From contig PERY01000002.1 in the NCBI GenBank assembly GCA_002929055.1, forward strand, positions 124,001-188,000: DNA of 64,000 nt, read 5' to 3'. Shown piece by piece: positions 1-7,973 of the stretch. The notes under the pieces are model-generated. The model ran no database searches. It was not told the origin of the DNA and was given only the letters and a program-made list of their open reading frames with translations. Position 1 is the first letter of the stretch, and each line of letters starts with the position of its first letter. A program made the position numbers and the translations under genes. The stretch is from Methylocystis sp. (lineage in GTDB: Bacteria; Pseudomonadota; Alphaproteobacteria; Rhizobiales; Beijerinckiaceae).

Positions 1-528
1 GGCACCGACCCCCATGCCTGGCAGGACGTGGCTAACGCCAAGCTCTACGTCGGCGAAATCCGTGACGCGCTCAGCGCCGCAGACCCCGCCGGCGCGGACG
101 CCTACAAGGCCAACGCCGCCGCCTATCTCGCGAAGCTCGACGCGCTCGACGCGGAGATCGTCAAGGCGCTGGAGGCCATCCCCAAGGATCGTCGCCGCGT
201 CGTTTCCACCCATGACGCTTTCGGTTACTTCTCGGCCCGCTATGGCGTGGCGTTCATCGCGCCGCAGGGCGTTTCCACGGAGGCCGAGGCCAGCGCCCGC
301 GACATCGCTCGCATCATCGAGGCCGTGAAGGCGCAAAAGGTCAGCGCGGTCTTTCTGGAGAACATCTCCGACCCCCGGCTGGCCAAACGCATCGCCGCCG
401 AGACCGGCGCCCGCGTCGGCGGCACGCTCTTTTCCGACGCGCTCTCCGAGCCCAAAGAGGGGGGTGCGAATTATATCGACATGATGCGCCACAATGTTAG
501 AGAATTGGCGAAAGCTCTCGCGCCGTAG
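1..528 (+). CDS. znuA: Zinc/manganese ABC transporter substrate-binding protein (3' part)
   Basis: C-terminal 175 codons of a cluster 9 (ZnuA/TroA-like) periplasmic metal-binding protein; the 5' end lies outside the window. Visible metal-site motifs are DPHAW at the very start (one His ligand), STHDAFGYF (second His ligand) and LFSDALSEP (Asp ligand near the C terminus). The long charged helix between them (about residues 40-60) is the connecting backbone helix of the family. The protein would bind Zn2+ in the periplasm and hand it to a ZnuB/ZnuC membrane complex, not visible here. A His-rich COG0523 GTPase follows 139 nt downstream, which favours zinc over manganese. No Zur box was recognised. 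Confidence 0.85.
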   Translation, partial: GTDPHAWQDVANAKLYVGEIRDALSAADPAGADAYKANAAAYLAKLDALDAEIVKALEAIPKDRRRVVSTHDAFGYFSARYGVAFIAPQGVSTEAEASARDIARIIEAVKAQKVSAVFLENISDPRLAKRIAAETGARVGGTLFSDALSEPKEGGANYIDMMRHNVRELAKALAP

Positions 529-648
529 GGCCCCCTCCCCAACCCTCCCCCACTTCGTGGGAGAGGGAGAAAGCCCCGGCCTTCATCGCGAACGCGGATC
601 GCGAGCGTCCTCTCTCCCGCGTAGCGGGGGAGGGACAGGGAGGGGGCA
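529..648. repeat. GC-rich palindromic intergenic repeat, family A, copy 1
   Basis: The gap between the znuA stop and the next gene is filled by C- and G-rich arms that can fold: a CCCTCCCCCACTTCGTGGGAG hairpin-like unit followed by CTCTCCCGCGTAGCGGGGGAG. A related unit lies at 49011-49105. This type of repeat is common between genes in Hyphomicrobiales. It puts coding-looking codons in front of the GTPase gene and so decides where that gene does not start. Confidence 0.6.
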
Positions 649-667
649 CAAGACACAGGAAACGCTC

Positions 668-1774
668 GTGACCGACAAAATCCCCGTGACCGTCATCACC
701 GGCTATCTCGGCGCCGGCAAGACCACACTCCTCAACCGCATCCTCACCGAGGAGCACGGCCGCCGCTACGCCGTCATCGTCAATGAGTTCGGCGAGATCG
801 GGATCGACAATGATCTCATTGTGGGCGCGGACGAAGAAGTCTTCGAGATGAACAACGGCTGCATTTGCTGCACCGTGCGCGGCGACCTCATCCGCATCAT
901 CGAGGGGCTCATGCGCCGGCGCGGCAAGTTCGACGCCATCATCGTCGAAACCACGGGCCTCGCCAATCCGGCGCCCGTGGCGCAGACCTTCTTCATGGAC
1001 GCCGACGTCAACGGCGCCGCGAAGCTCGATGCGGTGGTGACGGTCGCGGACGCGAAGTGGCTTTCCGACCGGCTGAAGGACGCGCCCGAGGCCAAGAGCC
1101 AGATCGCCTTTGCGGACGTCATCCTGCTCAACAAGACCGACCTCGTGACGGCGGAGGAACTCGCGGAGGTGGAAGGCCGCATCCGCGCCATCAATCCTTA
1201 CGCGACCCTGCATCGCACGGTGAAGTCGGACGTGCCGCTGGCGTCGGTGCTGGAGCGCAACGCGTTCGATCTCGACCGCATCCTGACGATCGAGCCGTCG
1301 TTTCTGGACGCAGATGAGCACGACCACGATCATGACAATCATGACCACGCGCATCATGATCATGATCACTTGCATGGACCCGACTGCGCGCCCGACTGCG
1401 GCCACGACCATCATGATCACCACGAGCACAAGCACGAAGAGCACGCTCATCACGGCGGCTTGAAGCATTTTCACGACGAGGACATGCACTCCGTCTCGAT
1501 CCGCCACATGGGCGATATCGACCCCGAGCGCTTCGTGCCCTGGCTGAACGAATTCATCCAGCGCGAGGGGCCGGACATTTTGCGGTCCAAGGGCATCGTC
1601 GCCTTCAAGAACGAGCCGCGCCGCTTCGTCTTCCAGGGCGTGCACCAGATTCTGGACGGCGATCTGCAGCGCGAATGGAAAGACGGCGAGAAGCGCGAGT
1701 CGCGCCTCGTCTTCATCGGCCGCAAGCTGAAAGAAGAGGAAATCCGCAAGGAATTCGCGACGGTTGTGGCCTAA
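668..1774 (+). CDS. COG0523/CobW-family GTPase with His-rich metal-binding loop
   Basis: 368-residue G3E-family P-loop GTPase, a probable zinc metallochaperone. Residues 12-21 carry the Walker A motif (GYLGAGKTT), residues 65-68 the family-defining CICC metal site, and residues 155-158 the NKTD guanine-specificity motif. Residues 216-274 form a loop with 23 histidines plus CxxxC, then a CobW C-terminal domain follows. Start chosen at GTG 668, just after an AGGAAA ribosome site, because the longer upstream frame only translates the intergenic repeat. Adjacency to znuA fits the ZigA/YjiA-type zinc branch better than cobalamin or nitrile-hydratase branches. The target protein cannot be told from sequence. 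Confidence 0.85.
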   Translation: MTDKIPVTVITGYLGAGKTTLLNRILTEEHGRRYAVIVNEFGEIGIDNDLIVGADEEVFEMNNGCICCTVRGDLIRIIEGLMRRRGKFDAIIVETTGLANPAPVAQTFFMDADVNGAAKLDAVVTVADAKWLSDRLKDAPEAKSQIAFADVILLNKTDLVTAEELAEVEGRIRAINPYATLHRTVKSDVPLASVLERNAFDLDRILTIEPSFLDADEHDHDHDNHDHAHHDHDHLHGPDCAPDCGHDHHDHHEHKHEEHAHHGGLKHFHDEDMHSVSIRHMGDIDPERFVPWLNEFIQREGPDILRSKGIVAFKNEPRRFVFQGVHQILDGDLQREWKDGEKRESRLVFIGRKLKEEEIRKEFATVVA

Positions 1775-1847
1775 CGTTCCGCTTGCAAAGCCGCCCGCCG
1801 CCCCTAGCTCGTCAGTGAGCGGCGCGCGGGCCGCCTGAGAGGCGGCG

Positions 1848-2384
1848 ATGCTGAAGCGCGTGCTGGAGCGGTATCTGTTGCTCTCGCGCTGGCTGCTGGC
1901 CCCCTTTGTCGTGATGCTCACGCTCGCGCTCTTCGCGCTGCTTGTGAACGCCGGGCGGCATCTCTACGACCTTCTCGTCGCCATCGGCTCGAGCACAGAG
2001 GACCGCATCATTCTGGGGCTCCTCGGCCTCGTCGATCTCACGCTGACTGGCGCGCTGGTGATGCTCGTGACGATCTCCGTCTACGAGAACTTTATATCCG
2101 GCGTCCGTTCGGGCAGGCCGGAGGGATGGCCGGACTGGATGGGCGGCATCGACTTTTCGCAACTCAAACTGAAGCTGCTGTCGACCATCGTCGCCATCTC
2201 GGCGATCAAGCTGCTTGAAGTCTTCATGGATGTGCCGAAATTCGACGACCGCGAAATCAACTACTACATCGCGATCCATATGACATTCGTCCTGTCCACG
2301 GTGATTTTCGCCTATTCGGACCGGGTCGCGATATCTACCCAGGCCGAAAAAAAGACGACCGACGAAACGACCCCGGGCGCCTGA
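1848..2384 (+). CDS. UPF0114 (YqhA-like) membrane protein
   Basis: 178 residues. Four hydrophobic segments are visible: about 15-37, 52-76, 105-125 and a C-terminal one at 144-162. The N-terminal LxRxLxxSRWLLAP and the central SVYENFISG are features I associate with the UPF0114/YqhA family of inner-membrane proteins, whose function is not established. The protein ends in a charged Lys/Thr-rich tail. It lies 73 nt after the GTPase and 75 nt before another small membrane protein on the same strand, so co-transcription is possible, but no functional link is evident. Confidence 0.75.
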   Translation: MLKRVLERYLLLSRWLLAPFVVMLTLALFALLVNAGRHLYDLLVAIGSSTEDRIILGLLGLVDLTLTGALVMLVTISVYENFISGVRSGRPEGWPDWMGGIDFSQLKLKLLSTIVAISAIKLLEVFMDVPKFDDREINYYIAIHMTFVLSTVIFAYSDRVAISTQAEKKTTDETTPGA

Positions 2385-2459
2385 AACGGCGCGCGACTTG
2401 CCAATTGGCCGACCGACGCAGCATTCTGTAAGGTCATTCCGGAGGGAGAGAAGCGGCGC

Positions 2460-2894
2460 ATGATCGAATTCGTTCCAGACATTCAGCGTCTCACGATGAT
2501 TTTTTCTCAAGCGACGGCGCCCACGTTCTTTCTGGGAGCGGTCGCCGCCTTCGTGTCCCTCATGTCTGGGCGGCTCTCCACAGTCGTGGGGCGCATCCGC
2601 GCCCTCAACGGCATTTCGCAGGACGATCCGGCGCGCGCGCATCTCAAGGCGGACATTGATCGCCTGCGCCGCCGCGCGCGACTGCTGAGCAGCGGCATAT
2701 TCGCTTCGCTGATCAGCGGCATTTGCGCAACCGCGCTTCTGGCGATCGTCTTTGCGTCGGAGTTTTTCGGTCTCAAATACGCCTATGGCGCCGGCATGCT
2801 GTTCGTCTTCGCGACAATGTCGCTGGGCTTTGGCCTGGTCCGCTTCGCCCAGGAAGCAAGAGTCGGCCTCGTCGAAGCCGACGAATATGAATGA
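2460..2894 (+). CDS. DUF2721 family membrane protein
   Basis: 144 residues, preceded by a strong GGAGGGAGAG ribosome site. Hydrophobic segments lie at about residues 19-38, 76-98 and 105-126. Between the first two is a charged helical stretch (about 40-72) with the SGRLSTVVGRIRAL pattern typical of DUF2721 proteins. Function of the family is unknown. It is followed by the convergent DUF6101 gene only 6 nt away, so no room remains for a long shared terminator. Confidence 0.7.
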   Translation: MIEFVPDIQRLTMIFSQATAPTFFLGAVAAFVSLMSGRLSTVVGRIRALNGISQDDPARAHLKADIDRLRRRARLLSSGIFASLISGICATALLAIVFASEFFGLKYAYGAGMLFVFATMSLGFGLVRFAQEARVGLVEADEYE

Positions 2895-2900
2895 ATTCAA

Positions 2901-3428
2901 TCACTCGTAGCAGACGATCTCGCGCTCATTGGCGAAGACCTCTCCCATACGCGCGAGCGCGCCGGCCTGGCGGCGGGTGAGAAAACGCGGCCGGCGCTGG
3001 CGCACGGCGGCGTTCGAGCGCCGCCGCGCGCCCAGGAGCGCGCTTCCCGCAGCATCGACCGGAGCGAAGCCGCCCTCGTCGCTCACGGCGAGGCGCGGCA
3101 GGCCGAAGAAGGCGGCCCAGGCTTTCCAGTCCGCCGCGGCGGCGCCGATGTCGGCGTTCTCCCCAAGGTCCACGGCGAGGTCGCGATCCCGATGCGCCAG
3201 CGAGAGGCGATAGGCCGGAGCGCCCTCGCGCCCCTCCACGACCTCGAGGACCACGCCGCGATAGGCGTCGACCGGCACCGAGATCATCATATCGACCCCG
3301 CTGTAGCGCCGGGCGATATGGACGCCGCCCTTTGTGAGCTTCACGCGCCGCGAGCCCCCATCCGCGCGCCAGTCCCGCTGAACGAGCAGCGCTTCCTCGT
3401 GTTTCTGCGCAGCAGCCGCTTCGAACAT
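2901..3428 (-). CDS. DUF6101-like hypothetical protein
   Basis: 175 residues, soluble, no signal peptide or membrane segment. The start at ATG 3428 is favoured by a GGAGGGG ribosome site five to six nt upstream; a longer upstream reading frame lacks support. The middle part (SVPVDAYRGVVLEV, then AYRLSLAHRDRDLAVDL) reads as a beta-rich domain, and the C terminus is Arg-rich (about residues 130-160). I associate this with a conserved Hyphomicrobiales family of unknown role (DUF6101). It is divergent from cysQ, with a shared 222-nt promoter region. Confidence 0.6.
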   Translation of the reverse strand: MFEAAAAQKHEEALLVQRDWRADGGSRRVKLTKGGVHIARRYSGVDMMISVPVDAYRGVVLEVVEGREGAPAYRLSLAHRDRDLAVDLGENADIGAAAADWKAWAAFFGLPRLAVSDEGGFAPVDAAGSALLGARRRSNAAVRQRRPRFLTRRQAGALARMGEVFANEREIVCYE

Positions 3429-3650
3429 GGACCCCTCCAGAACTTGAACTCTTTCGTGGAGGCATTCTTGGCGCGGTAGGGCGCCCCAAGTCGCTAAAAA
3501 CCCTGGTGAACACGGCGTAAACCCTTGCTTTTCTAACCGAATTGACCAGTCACAGTGAAGCGTCGGCAAAGGCGATTGTTCAAATTGTCGGCAATTCGCT
3601 TCCCTGACCGTCTTGCGGGCGGGCGATGCCTCGCGTACTGCTTTGAGGCA

Positions 3651-4475
3651 ATGCCACTCCCCGCGACCGAACTCGCCGCCTTTCTCTCGCGCCTCGAAGC
3701 CGTGACCCGGGAAGCCGGCGACATCGCCTTGTCCTATTTCCGGCCCGGCCAGCGCACGGCGGCGGCGGTCTCCTACAAGAACGGCGGCTCCCCGGTGACG
3801 GAGGCCGATTTCGCCGTGGACCGCTTCCTCTTCGAGGCGATGCGCGACCTCGCGCCGGAAGCCGGCTGGCTGTCCGAGGAAACAACCGACACAGATAGTC
3901 GCCTTGCCCGCGCCAGCATCGTCGTCGTCGATCCGATCGACGGCACCCACGCCTTCACACGCGGCGACGAGCGCTGGTCGGTGTCCATCGCCCTCATCGA
4001 GGACGGCCGGCCGACGGCTGGCGTCATTCATGCGCCCGCGCGGGGAGAGACCTTCACGGGCGCGCTGGGCCTCGGCGCCTTTCTCAACGGCGAGCCGCTG
4101 GCGCAGCGCGCGCGCGAGGCCGTCACAGGCGCGCTCGTCGTCGCGCCGCGCGCGCTGCACGAGCGCATAAGCAAACTGCCGCAGAACCTCGGGCTCGCGC
4201 CGCGCATTCCCTCTCTCGCGCTGCGTCTTGTCGACATCGCCGCGGGGCGCTACGACTTGGTCATTTCCTCGCCCAACGCGCGCGACTGGGACATCGCCGC
4301 CGCCGACGTCATTCTCGCCGAGGCGGGCGTCTCGCTCGTTGAAGTGGAAGGCGGCCCGCTCGTCTATAATCGCGCGTCCTCGAAGCGGGGCATGCTGGTC
4401 GCCGCGCCCAGGACGCTCATCGACGAAACGCTTTCCATAGCCCGCACCGTCTCGAAAGGAATAGAATGGTCATGA
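3651..4475 (+). CDS. cysQ: 3'(2'),5'-bisphosphate nucleotidase / inositol monophosphatase family
   Basis: 274 residues. Metal and substrate motifs of the family are present: SEE near residue 78, DPIDGTHAFTRG (the DPxDGT signature) and WDIAAAD near the C terminus. CysQ hydrolyses 3'-phosphoadenosine 5'-phosphate made during sulfate assimilation; inositol-monophosphatase activity cannot be excluded by sequence alone. ATG 3651 was chosen because upstream codons do not resemble the family N terminus. The gene overlaps the DUF4170 gene and heads a same-strand run to waaA and lpxK, an order I recall as conserved in alphaproteobacteria. Confidence 0.85.
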   Translation: MPLPATELAAFLSRLEAVTREAGDIALSYFRPGQRTAAAVSYKNGGSPVTEADFAVDRFLFEAMRDLAPEAGWLSEETTDTDSRLARASIVVVDPIDGTHAFTRGDERWSVSIALIEDGRPTAGVIHAPARGETFTGALGLGAFLNGEPLAQRAREAVTGALVVAPRALHERISKLPQNLGLAPRIPSLALRLVDIAAGRYDLVISSPNARDWDIAAADVILAEAGVSLVEVEGGPLVYNRASSKRGMLVAAPRTLIDETLSIARTVSKGIEWS

Positions 4476-4726
4476 CAAAGCATGCGCCGCCCGCAAAGCA
4501 GGACAAACAGCTCCTCCATCTCGTTTTCGGCGGCGAACTCGAGTCGCTCGAAGGCGTATCCTTCCGCGATCCTTCGAAACTGGACATCGTCGGCATCTAC
4601 CCCGACAATGACAGCGCGCTCGCCGCATGGAAGGCGAAAGCCCAGTCCACCGTCGACAATGCGCATATGCGCTATTTCGTCGTGCATCTTTATCGCCTGC
4701 TCGATCCCGATCACGAAGAACTCTAG
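4466..4726 (+). CDS. DUF4170 family protein
   Basis: 86 residues, soluble. The pattern LHLVFGGEL, then GIYPDNDSALAAWKAKAQ and MRYFVVHLYRLLDP is what I recall for DUF4170, a small alphaproteobacterial family of unknown function. The gene begins inside the end of cysQ: ATG 4466 has an AAGGA site five nt upstream, while an in-frame ATG at 4472 would give an ATGA stop-start overlap. Either way translation is coupled to cysQ. It precedes waaA by 97 nt, and this order suggests a link to envelope biogenesis, which is inference only. Confidence 0.8.
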   Translation: MVMTKHAPPAKQDKQLLHLVFGGELESLEGVSFRDPSKLDIVGIYPDNDSALAAWKAKAQSTVDNAHMRYFVVHLYRLLDPDHEEL

Positions 4727-4823
4727 GCTGGACGCCTTCCCAAAATCGCCCGTTTTGCGCTGAATAGTTCTGTCGGCGCCCGCTTGAGGCAGAAGCGCGG
4801 CTGCGCTCGGAAGACTGAGGATA

Positions 4824-6101
4824 ATGCCGCTTTTCACGCTTTATCGACTGGCGACGTCGGCGCTGACGCCATTTGCGGGCCTCGCTCTGAAATGGCGCGC
4901 ATCGCGGGGGAAGGAAGACGAGTCGCGCCTCGACGAGCGCCTCGGAATCGCGAGCCGGCCGCGCCCCGAGGGCCGGCTGGTCTGGCTGCATGGCGCGAGC
5001 CTCGGGGAGACGCTCTCGCTCCTGCCCCTCATCGAACGCTTCATTCAGCGCGGTTCGGACGTCCTCGTCACCAGCGGCACGGTCTCCTCCGCGCGCATCC
5101 TGATGCAGCGCCTGCCGGCGGGCGCCTTTCATCAATATGCGCCGCTCGACGCCCCGAAGTTCGTCAATCGCTTTCTCGACTACTGGACCCCCGGCATCGC
5201 CATCTTCGCGGAGTCGGAACTGTGGCCCAACATGGTCGCCGCCGTGCGTGCGCGCGACATTCCGCTCGTTCTCGCCAACGCCCGCATATCCCGCAAATCG
5301 GCCGAGCGCTGGAGCAGCCTGCCCGGCGCCGCGCGCGCCGTCTTTGGCTCCATCGACCTTTGCCTCGCGCAGGATTCCGACAACGCCGCGCGCTTTCTCG
5401 CGCTGGGCGCGCCCTGCGTGCGCATCGCCGGCAATCTGAAATTCGATGTGCCGCCGCCGCCCGTCGATGCGGCGAAACTTGCGGAATTCAACGGCGCCGT
5501 TGGCCCGCGGCCGGTCTGGGCGGCCGTCTCGACTCACGCGGGCGAAGAGGAGTTCGTCCTCGACGCGCATGCCGATCTCGTCGCGCAAATCCCCGGAACG
5601 CTCACGGTGATCGTTCCGCGGCATCGCGAACGCGGCGAGGAAATCGCCGCGCTGGCGGCGGCGCGCGGCCTCTCCGTCGCGCTGCGCACGCGCGACGGCG
5701 AACCACGCGGCGACACGGATGTCTATGTCGCCGACACCATCGGCGAACTCGGGCTCGTCTTCCGCAGCGTCGGCGTCGTATTCATGGGCAAGTCGCTCGT
5801 GCCCGGCGGCGGCCAGAACCCCATTGAGCCGGCAAAGCTCGGCTGCGCCGTTCTGTATGGCCCCCACGTCGACAATTTCAACGAAGTCTATGGCGAACTT
5901 GCCGCCGCGAAAGCCGCCGCGCGCGTGACCGACGCTGCGTCGCTGGCGCGCGCGGCGCATTACCTCCTCTCCGAGCCCGCGCGCATGCGCCGAATGGGCC
6001 GCGCCGGCGCCGAGGCGGTCGAAAAACTCGGCGGCGCCTCGCGCGGCATCATGACGGCGGTGGAGCCCTTCCTTGCGCAGATCGCCGTCGCGGAGAGATG
6101 A
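4824..6101 (+). CDS. waaA: 3-deoxy-D-manno-octulosonic acid (Kdo) transferase
   Basis: 425 residues, the normal length for GT30 enzymes. An N-terminal membrane-anchoring stretch is followed by HGASLGET (residues 56-63; the Glu is the expected catalytic base), the FAESELWPN motif, LANARIS and a C-terminal GT-B donor domain with MGKSLVPGGGQNPIEPA. The enzyme transfers Kdo from CMP-Kdo onto lipid IVA at the inner face of the cytoplasmic membrane. lpxK follows after 6 nt, so the two lipid A steps are translated together. Confidence 0.95.
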   Translation: MPLFTLYRLATSALTPFAGLALKWRASRGKEDESRLDERLGIASRPRPEGRLVWLHGASLGETLSLLPLIERFIQRGSDVLVTSGTVSSARILMQRLPAGAFHQYAPLDAPKFVNRFLDYWTPGIAIFAESELWPNMVAAVRARDIPLVLANARISRKSAERWSSLPGAARAVFGSIDLCLAQDSDNAARFLALGAPCVRIAGNLKFDVPPPPVDAAKLAEFNGAVGPRPVWAAVSTHAGEEEFVLDAHADLVAQIPGTLTVIVPRHRERGEEIAALAAARGLSVALRTRDGEPRGDTDVYVADTIGELGLVFRSVGVVFMGKSLVPGGGQNPIEPAKLGCAVLYGPHVDNFNEVYGELAAAKAAARVTDAASLARAAHYLLSEPARMRRMGRAGAEAVEKLGGASRGIMTAVEPFLAQIAVAER

Positions 6102-6107
6102 GCGGCG

Positions 6108-7100
6108 ATGCGCACGCCTGACTTCTGGCGGGCCGAGGGACTTGCGTCACGTCTACTCTCGCCGATTGGCGCGCTTTACGGCGCGATTGCGCAAAGGCGC
6201 CTGCGCCGGGCCGCCCCGCGCGCCGCGCTGCCAACCATCGTCGTCGGCGGATTGACAACGGGCGGCGACGGCAAGACGCCGCTTGCGATTCTTGTCGCGC
6301 AATTGCTCGAGTCGCAGGGCGAAACGCCCGCCGTGCTCACACGCGGCTATGGCGGCCGGCGCGATCACGCGGCGCCTTTCGTCGTCGAACCGCGGGCGCG
6401 GAGCGACCTGGTCGGCGACGAAGCGCTGCTGCTGGCCGATCATGCGCTGACGATCGTCGGCGTCGATCGCGCCGCAAGCGCGGGGCTGGCGAGAGAAAAA
6501 GGCGCCACAGTTCTCGTGTTGGACGACGGCTTTCACAGCCGCCGGCTCGCGCCGGACATGACCATCCTCGCGATCGATGCCGACTACGGCGCGGGCAATG
6601 GCCGCTGCATCCCGGCAGGCCCGCTGCGGGCGCCGCTCGACGCGCAGTTTGCCGCCGCCGACGCGCTCGTCCTGATCGGCGACGGCGCCGCCGGGAAGGC
6701 GATCGCGGCGCGCGCGGCCAAGCCGGTCTTTGAGGCGCATACCGTTCCGGACTGGCAGATCGCCCATGAACTGAAAGGCGCCCGCGTCGTCGCCTTCGCC
6801 GGCATCGGACGGCCTGCGAAGTTTTTTGAAACGTTGCGGGAGACGGGAGCCGAGGTGGTCGCGACGCGCAGCTTCCCCGATCACCATCGCTTCAGCGATG
6901 CGGACCTTGCCGAACTGGCGGAGCTGCGTCGCAAGCACGGCGGCCGTCTCGTGACGACCATGAAAGACGCCATGCGGCTACATCATCAGGGCCTGGACGT
7001 CTGCGCCCTGCCGATTTGCCTCTCTGTCCAGAACATCGAAGGCCTCGCGGGGACGCTGACCGACGCCCTCGCCCGCGCGCGCGTCAGTCGGGCTTCTTGA
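6108..7100 (+). CDS. lpxK: Tetraacyldisaccharide 4'-kinase
   Basis: 330 residues. The P-loop TGGDGKTPLA (about residues 51-60) follows the VVGGLT strand, and LTRGYGGR, VGDEALLL and DDGFHSRRLAPD are further LpxK signatures. The enzyme phosphorylates the 4' position of the disaccharide-1-phosphate precursor to lipid IVA. It lies directly downstream of waaA. The last 17 nt overlap the convergent DUF2093 gene, so the two messages have complementary 3' ends. The call is firm because signature motifs and neighbour agree. Confidence 0.95.
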   Translation: MRTPDFWRAEGLASRLLSPIGALYGAIAQRRLRRAAPRAALPTIVVGGLTTGGDGKTPLAILVAQLLESQGETPAVLTRGYGGRRDHAAPFVVEPRARSDLVGDEALLLADHALTIVGVDRAASAGLAREKGATVLVLDDGFHSRRLAPDMTILAIDADYGAGNGRCIPAGPLRAPLDAQFAAADALVLIGDGAAGKAIAARAAKPVFEAHTVPDWQIAHELKGARVVAFAGIGRPAKFFETLRETGAEVVATRSFPDHHRFSDADLAELAELRRKHGGRLVTTMKDAMRLHHQGLDVCALPICLSVQNIEGLAGTLTDALARARVSRAS

Positions 7101-7305
7101 GCCCGAGCTTCATCAACTTGGCGTGCGGGCCGGCGTAGGGCTCCTGCAGATCGACGTTCCAGTAGCGCAGATCCTCGAGCGGGATCGGCTCGCCGGTCAC
7201 GGCGCAGCGCACATAGGCGCCCGGCTTGCGGACGCGATATTCGCCATCGAGAAATTCGACCTCGGCTTCGCCGGTGGGTTCTGGTGAGCGTTCGTAGCGG
7301 TTCAT
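7084..7305 (-). CDS. DUF2093 family small protein
   Basis: 73 residues, soluble. The sequence EVEFLDGEYRVRKPGAYVRC followed by AVTGEPIPLEDLRYWNVDLQEPY matches the DUF2093 pattern seen in alphaproteobacteria. ATG 7305 begins the conserved part; the longer frame to 7443 adds Arg-rich, unconserved-looking residues. The gene is tail-to-tail with lpxK with a 17-nt overlap of coding ends. The function is unknown; its repeated position near xseA or lpxK in related genomes is a recollection, not something shown here. Confidence 0.75.
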   Translation of the reverse strand: MNRYERSPEPTGEAEVEFLDGEYRVRKPGAYVRCAVTGEPIPLEDLRYWNVDLQEPYAGPHAKLMKLGLKKPD

Positions 7306-7479
7306 TCGGAATCTTTTGTTGAAGCGCCGCGAGAGCGGCTGTCCTGTCAGTCGTCGGATCGACGAGATGATCGACCTCATGGGCGATGCGCCTCCAGCCC
7401 GCCGGGCCGCGTTTCGCAAATCATATAGCCGCGCGAGCGCCAAAGAAAGGCTGTGATGTGCCCTGGAGATATTGAAGCC

Positions 7480-7508
7480 AAAAAAAACGGGGCCGCATAG
7501 CAGCCCCG
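7480..7508 (-). terminator. Rho-independent terminator of the 41-residue membrane protein gene
   Basis: On the minus strand a stem pairing CGGGGCTG-side with CAG/GGCCCCG bases (7488-7508) is followed directly by a run of eight T residues (A run at 7480-7487 on the plus strand). It sits 35 nt beyond the stop of the small gene at 7543-7668, giving that gene its own transcript end. Confidence 0.75.
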
Positions 7509-7542
7509 CTCGAGACGTGGGCCGGAGCCCCTCGGCGCGCCG

Positions 7543-7668
7543 TCACATGTCGGAGAGCATACGCACGAAGCTCGGCGCCTGCGTGATGAGGAGGGCGATC
7601 AGGGCGATCACGCCGATGGCGATAAACAGGGGCTTCATTTTCTGCTGGGACTGGCTGGGAAGCGACAT
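7543..7668 (-). CDS. 41-residue single-span membrane protein
   Basis: Reads MSLPSQSQQKMKPLFIAIG, then a hydrophobic span of about residues 13-31, and a short tail ending in RMLSDM. A GAAGGAAA ribosome site sits six nt before ATG 7668, and a clear intrinsic terminator follows, so this looks like a real monocistronic small gene and not chance. No family was recognised. One transmembrane helix with a short cytoplasmic N terminus is predicted by eye. The upstream side is an unusually AT-rich gap shared with the divergent DGQHR gene. Confidence 0.65.
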   Translation of the reverse strand: MSLPSQSQQKMKPLFIAIGVIALIALLITQAPSFVRMLSDM

Positions 7669-7973
7669 CAGTTTTCCTTCGATTTGTGCATTTTTTAATC
7701 ACATGATTTTCCTGCACTAAGTATAGCTAAGTTAAAATCTCATTGGTGTAAATCTAGGCAGATGAAAATACATCGATAAATCTTAGATACATTTTGTCGC
7801 ATGCCGGCATCGGAGCCAGACCGGCCTCGGCGCCCGGGCATGCGGGCGTGAGAGCAGCCCTGTCTTGTTCTCGCCGGCATTCCCGCCTACCCTTTCGGGC
7901 GAGTGCCGGTTTTGATTCGTCGAGTCAGCGGGCGAACGCTGTCAAGTTCGCGCTTCGATGGGATCACAGAAAT
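7669..7973. promoter_or_regulatory. AT-rich divergent intergenic region
   Basis: 305 nt between the 41-residue gene (minus) and the DGQHR gene (plus). Bases about 7676-7795 are far more AT-rich than the rest of the window. No tRNA, repeat or clear promoter hexamers could be fixed. The right half (7795-7973) returns to normal composition and stays open in the DGQHR frame from a TTG at 7794, so a longer N terminus for that gene cannot be excluded. Confidence 0.4.

Noticed and set aside
494-667. N-terminal extension of the COG0523 GTPase
   Set aside because: It translates the end of znuA out of frame and the family A repeat; GTG 668 begins the conserved protein.
497-1921. 474-codon minus-strand frame opposite the COG0523 GTPase
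   Set aside because: The plus strand has Walker A, CICC and NKTD motifs in order; the antisense frame has none and spans an intergenic repeat.
4470-5960. 496-codon minus-strand frame opposite waaA
   Set aside because: WaaA motifs on the plus strand are unmistakable; the antisense product is Arg/Ala-rich without domains.
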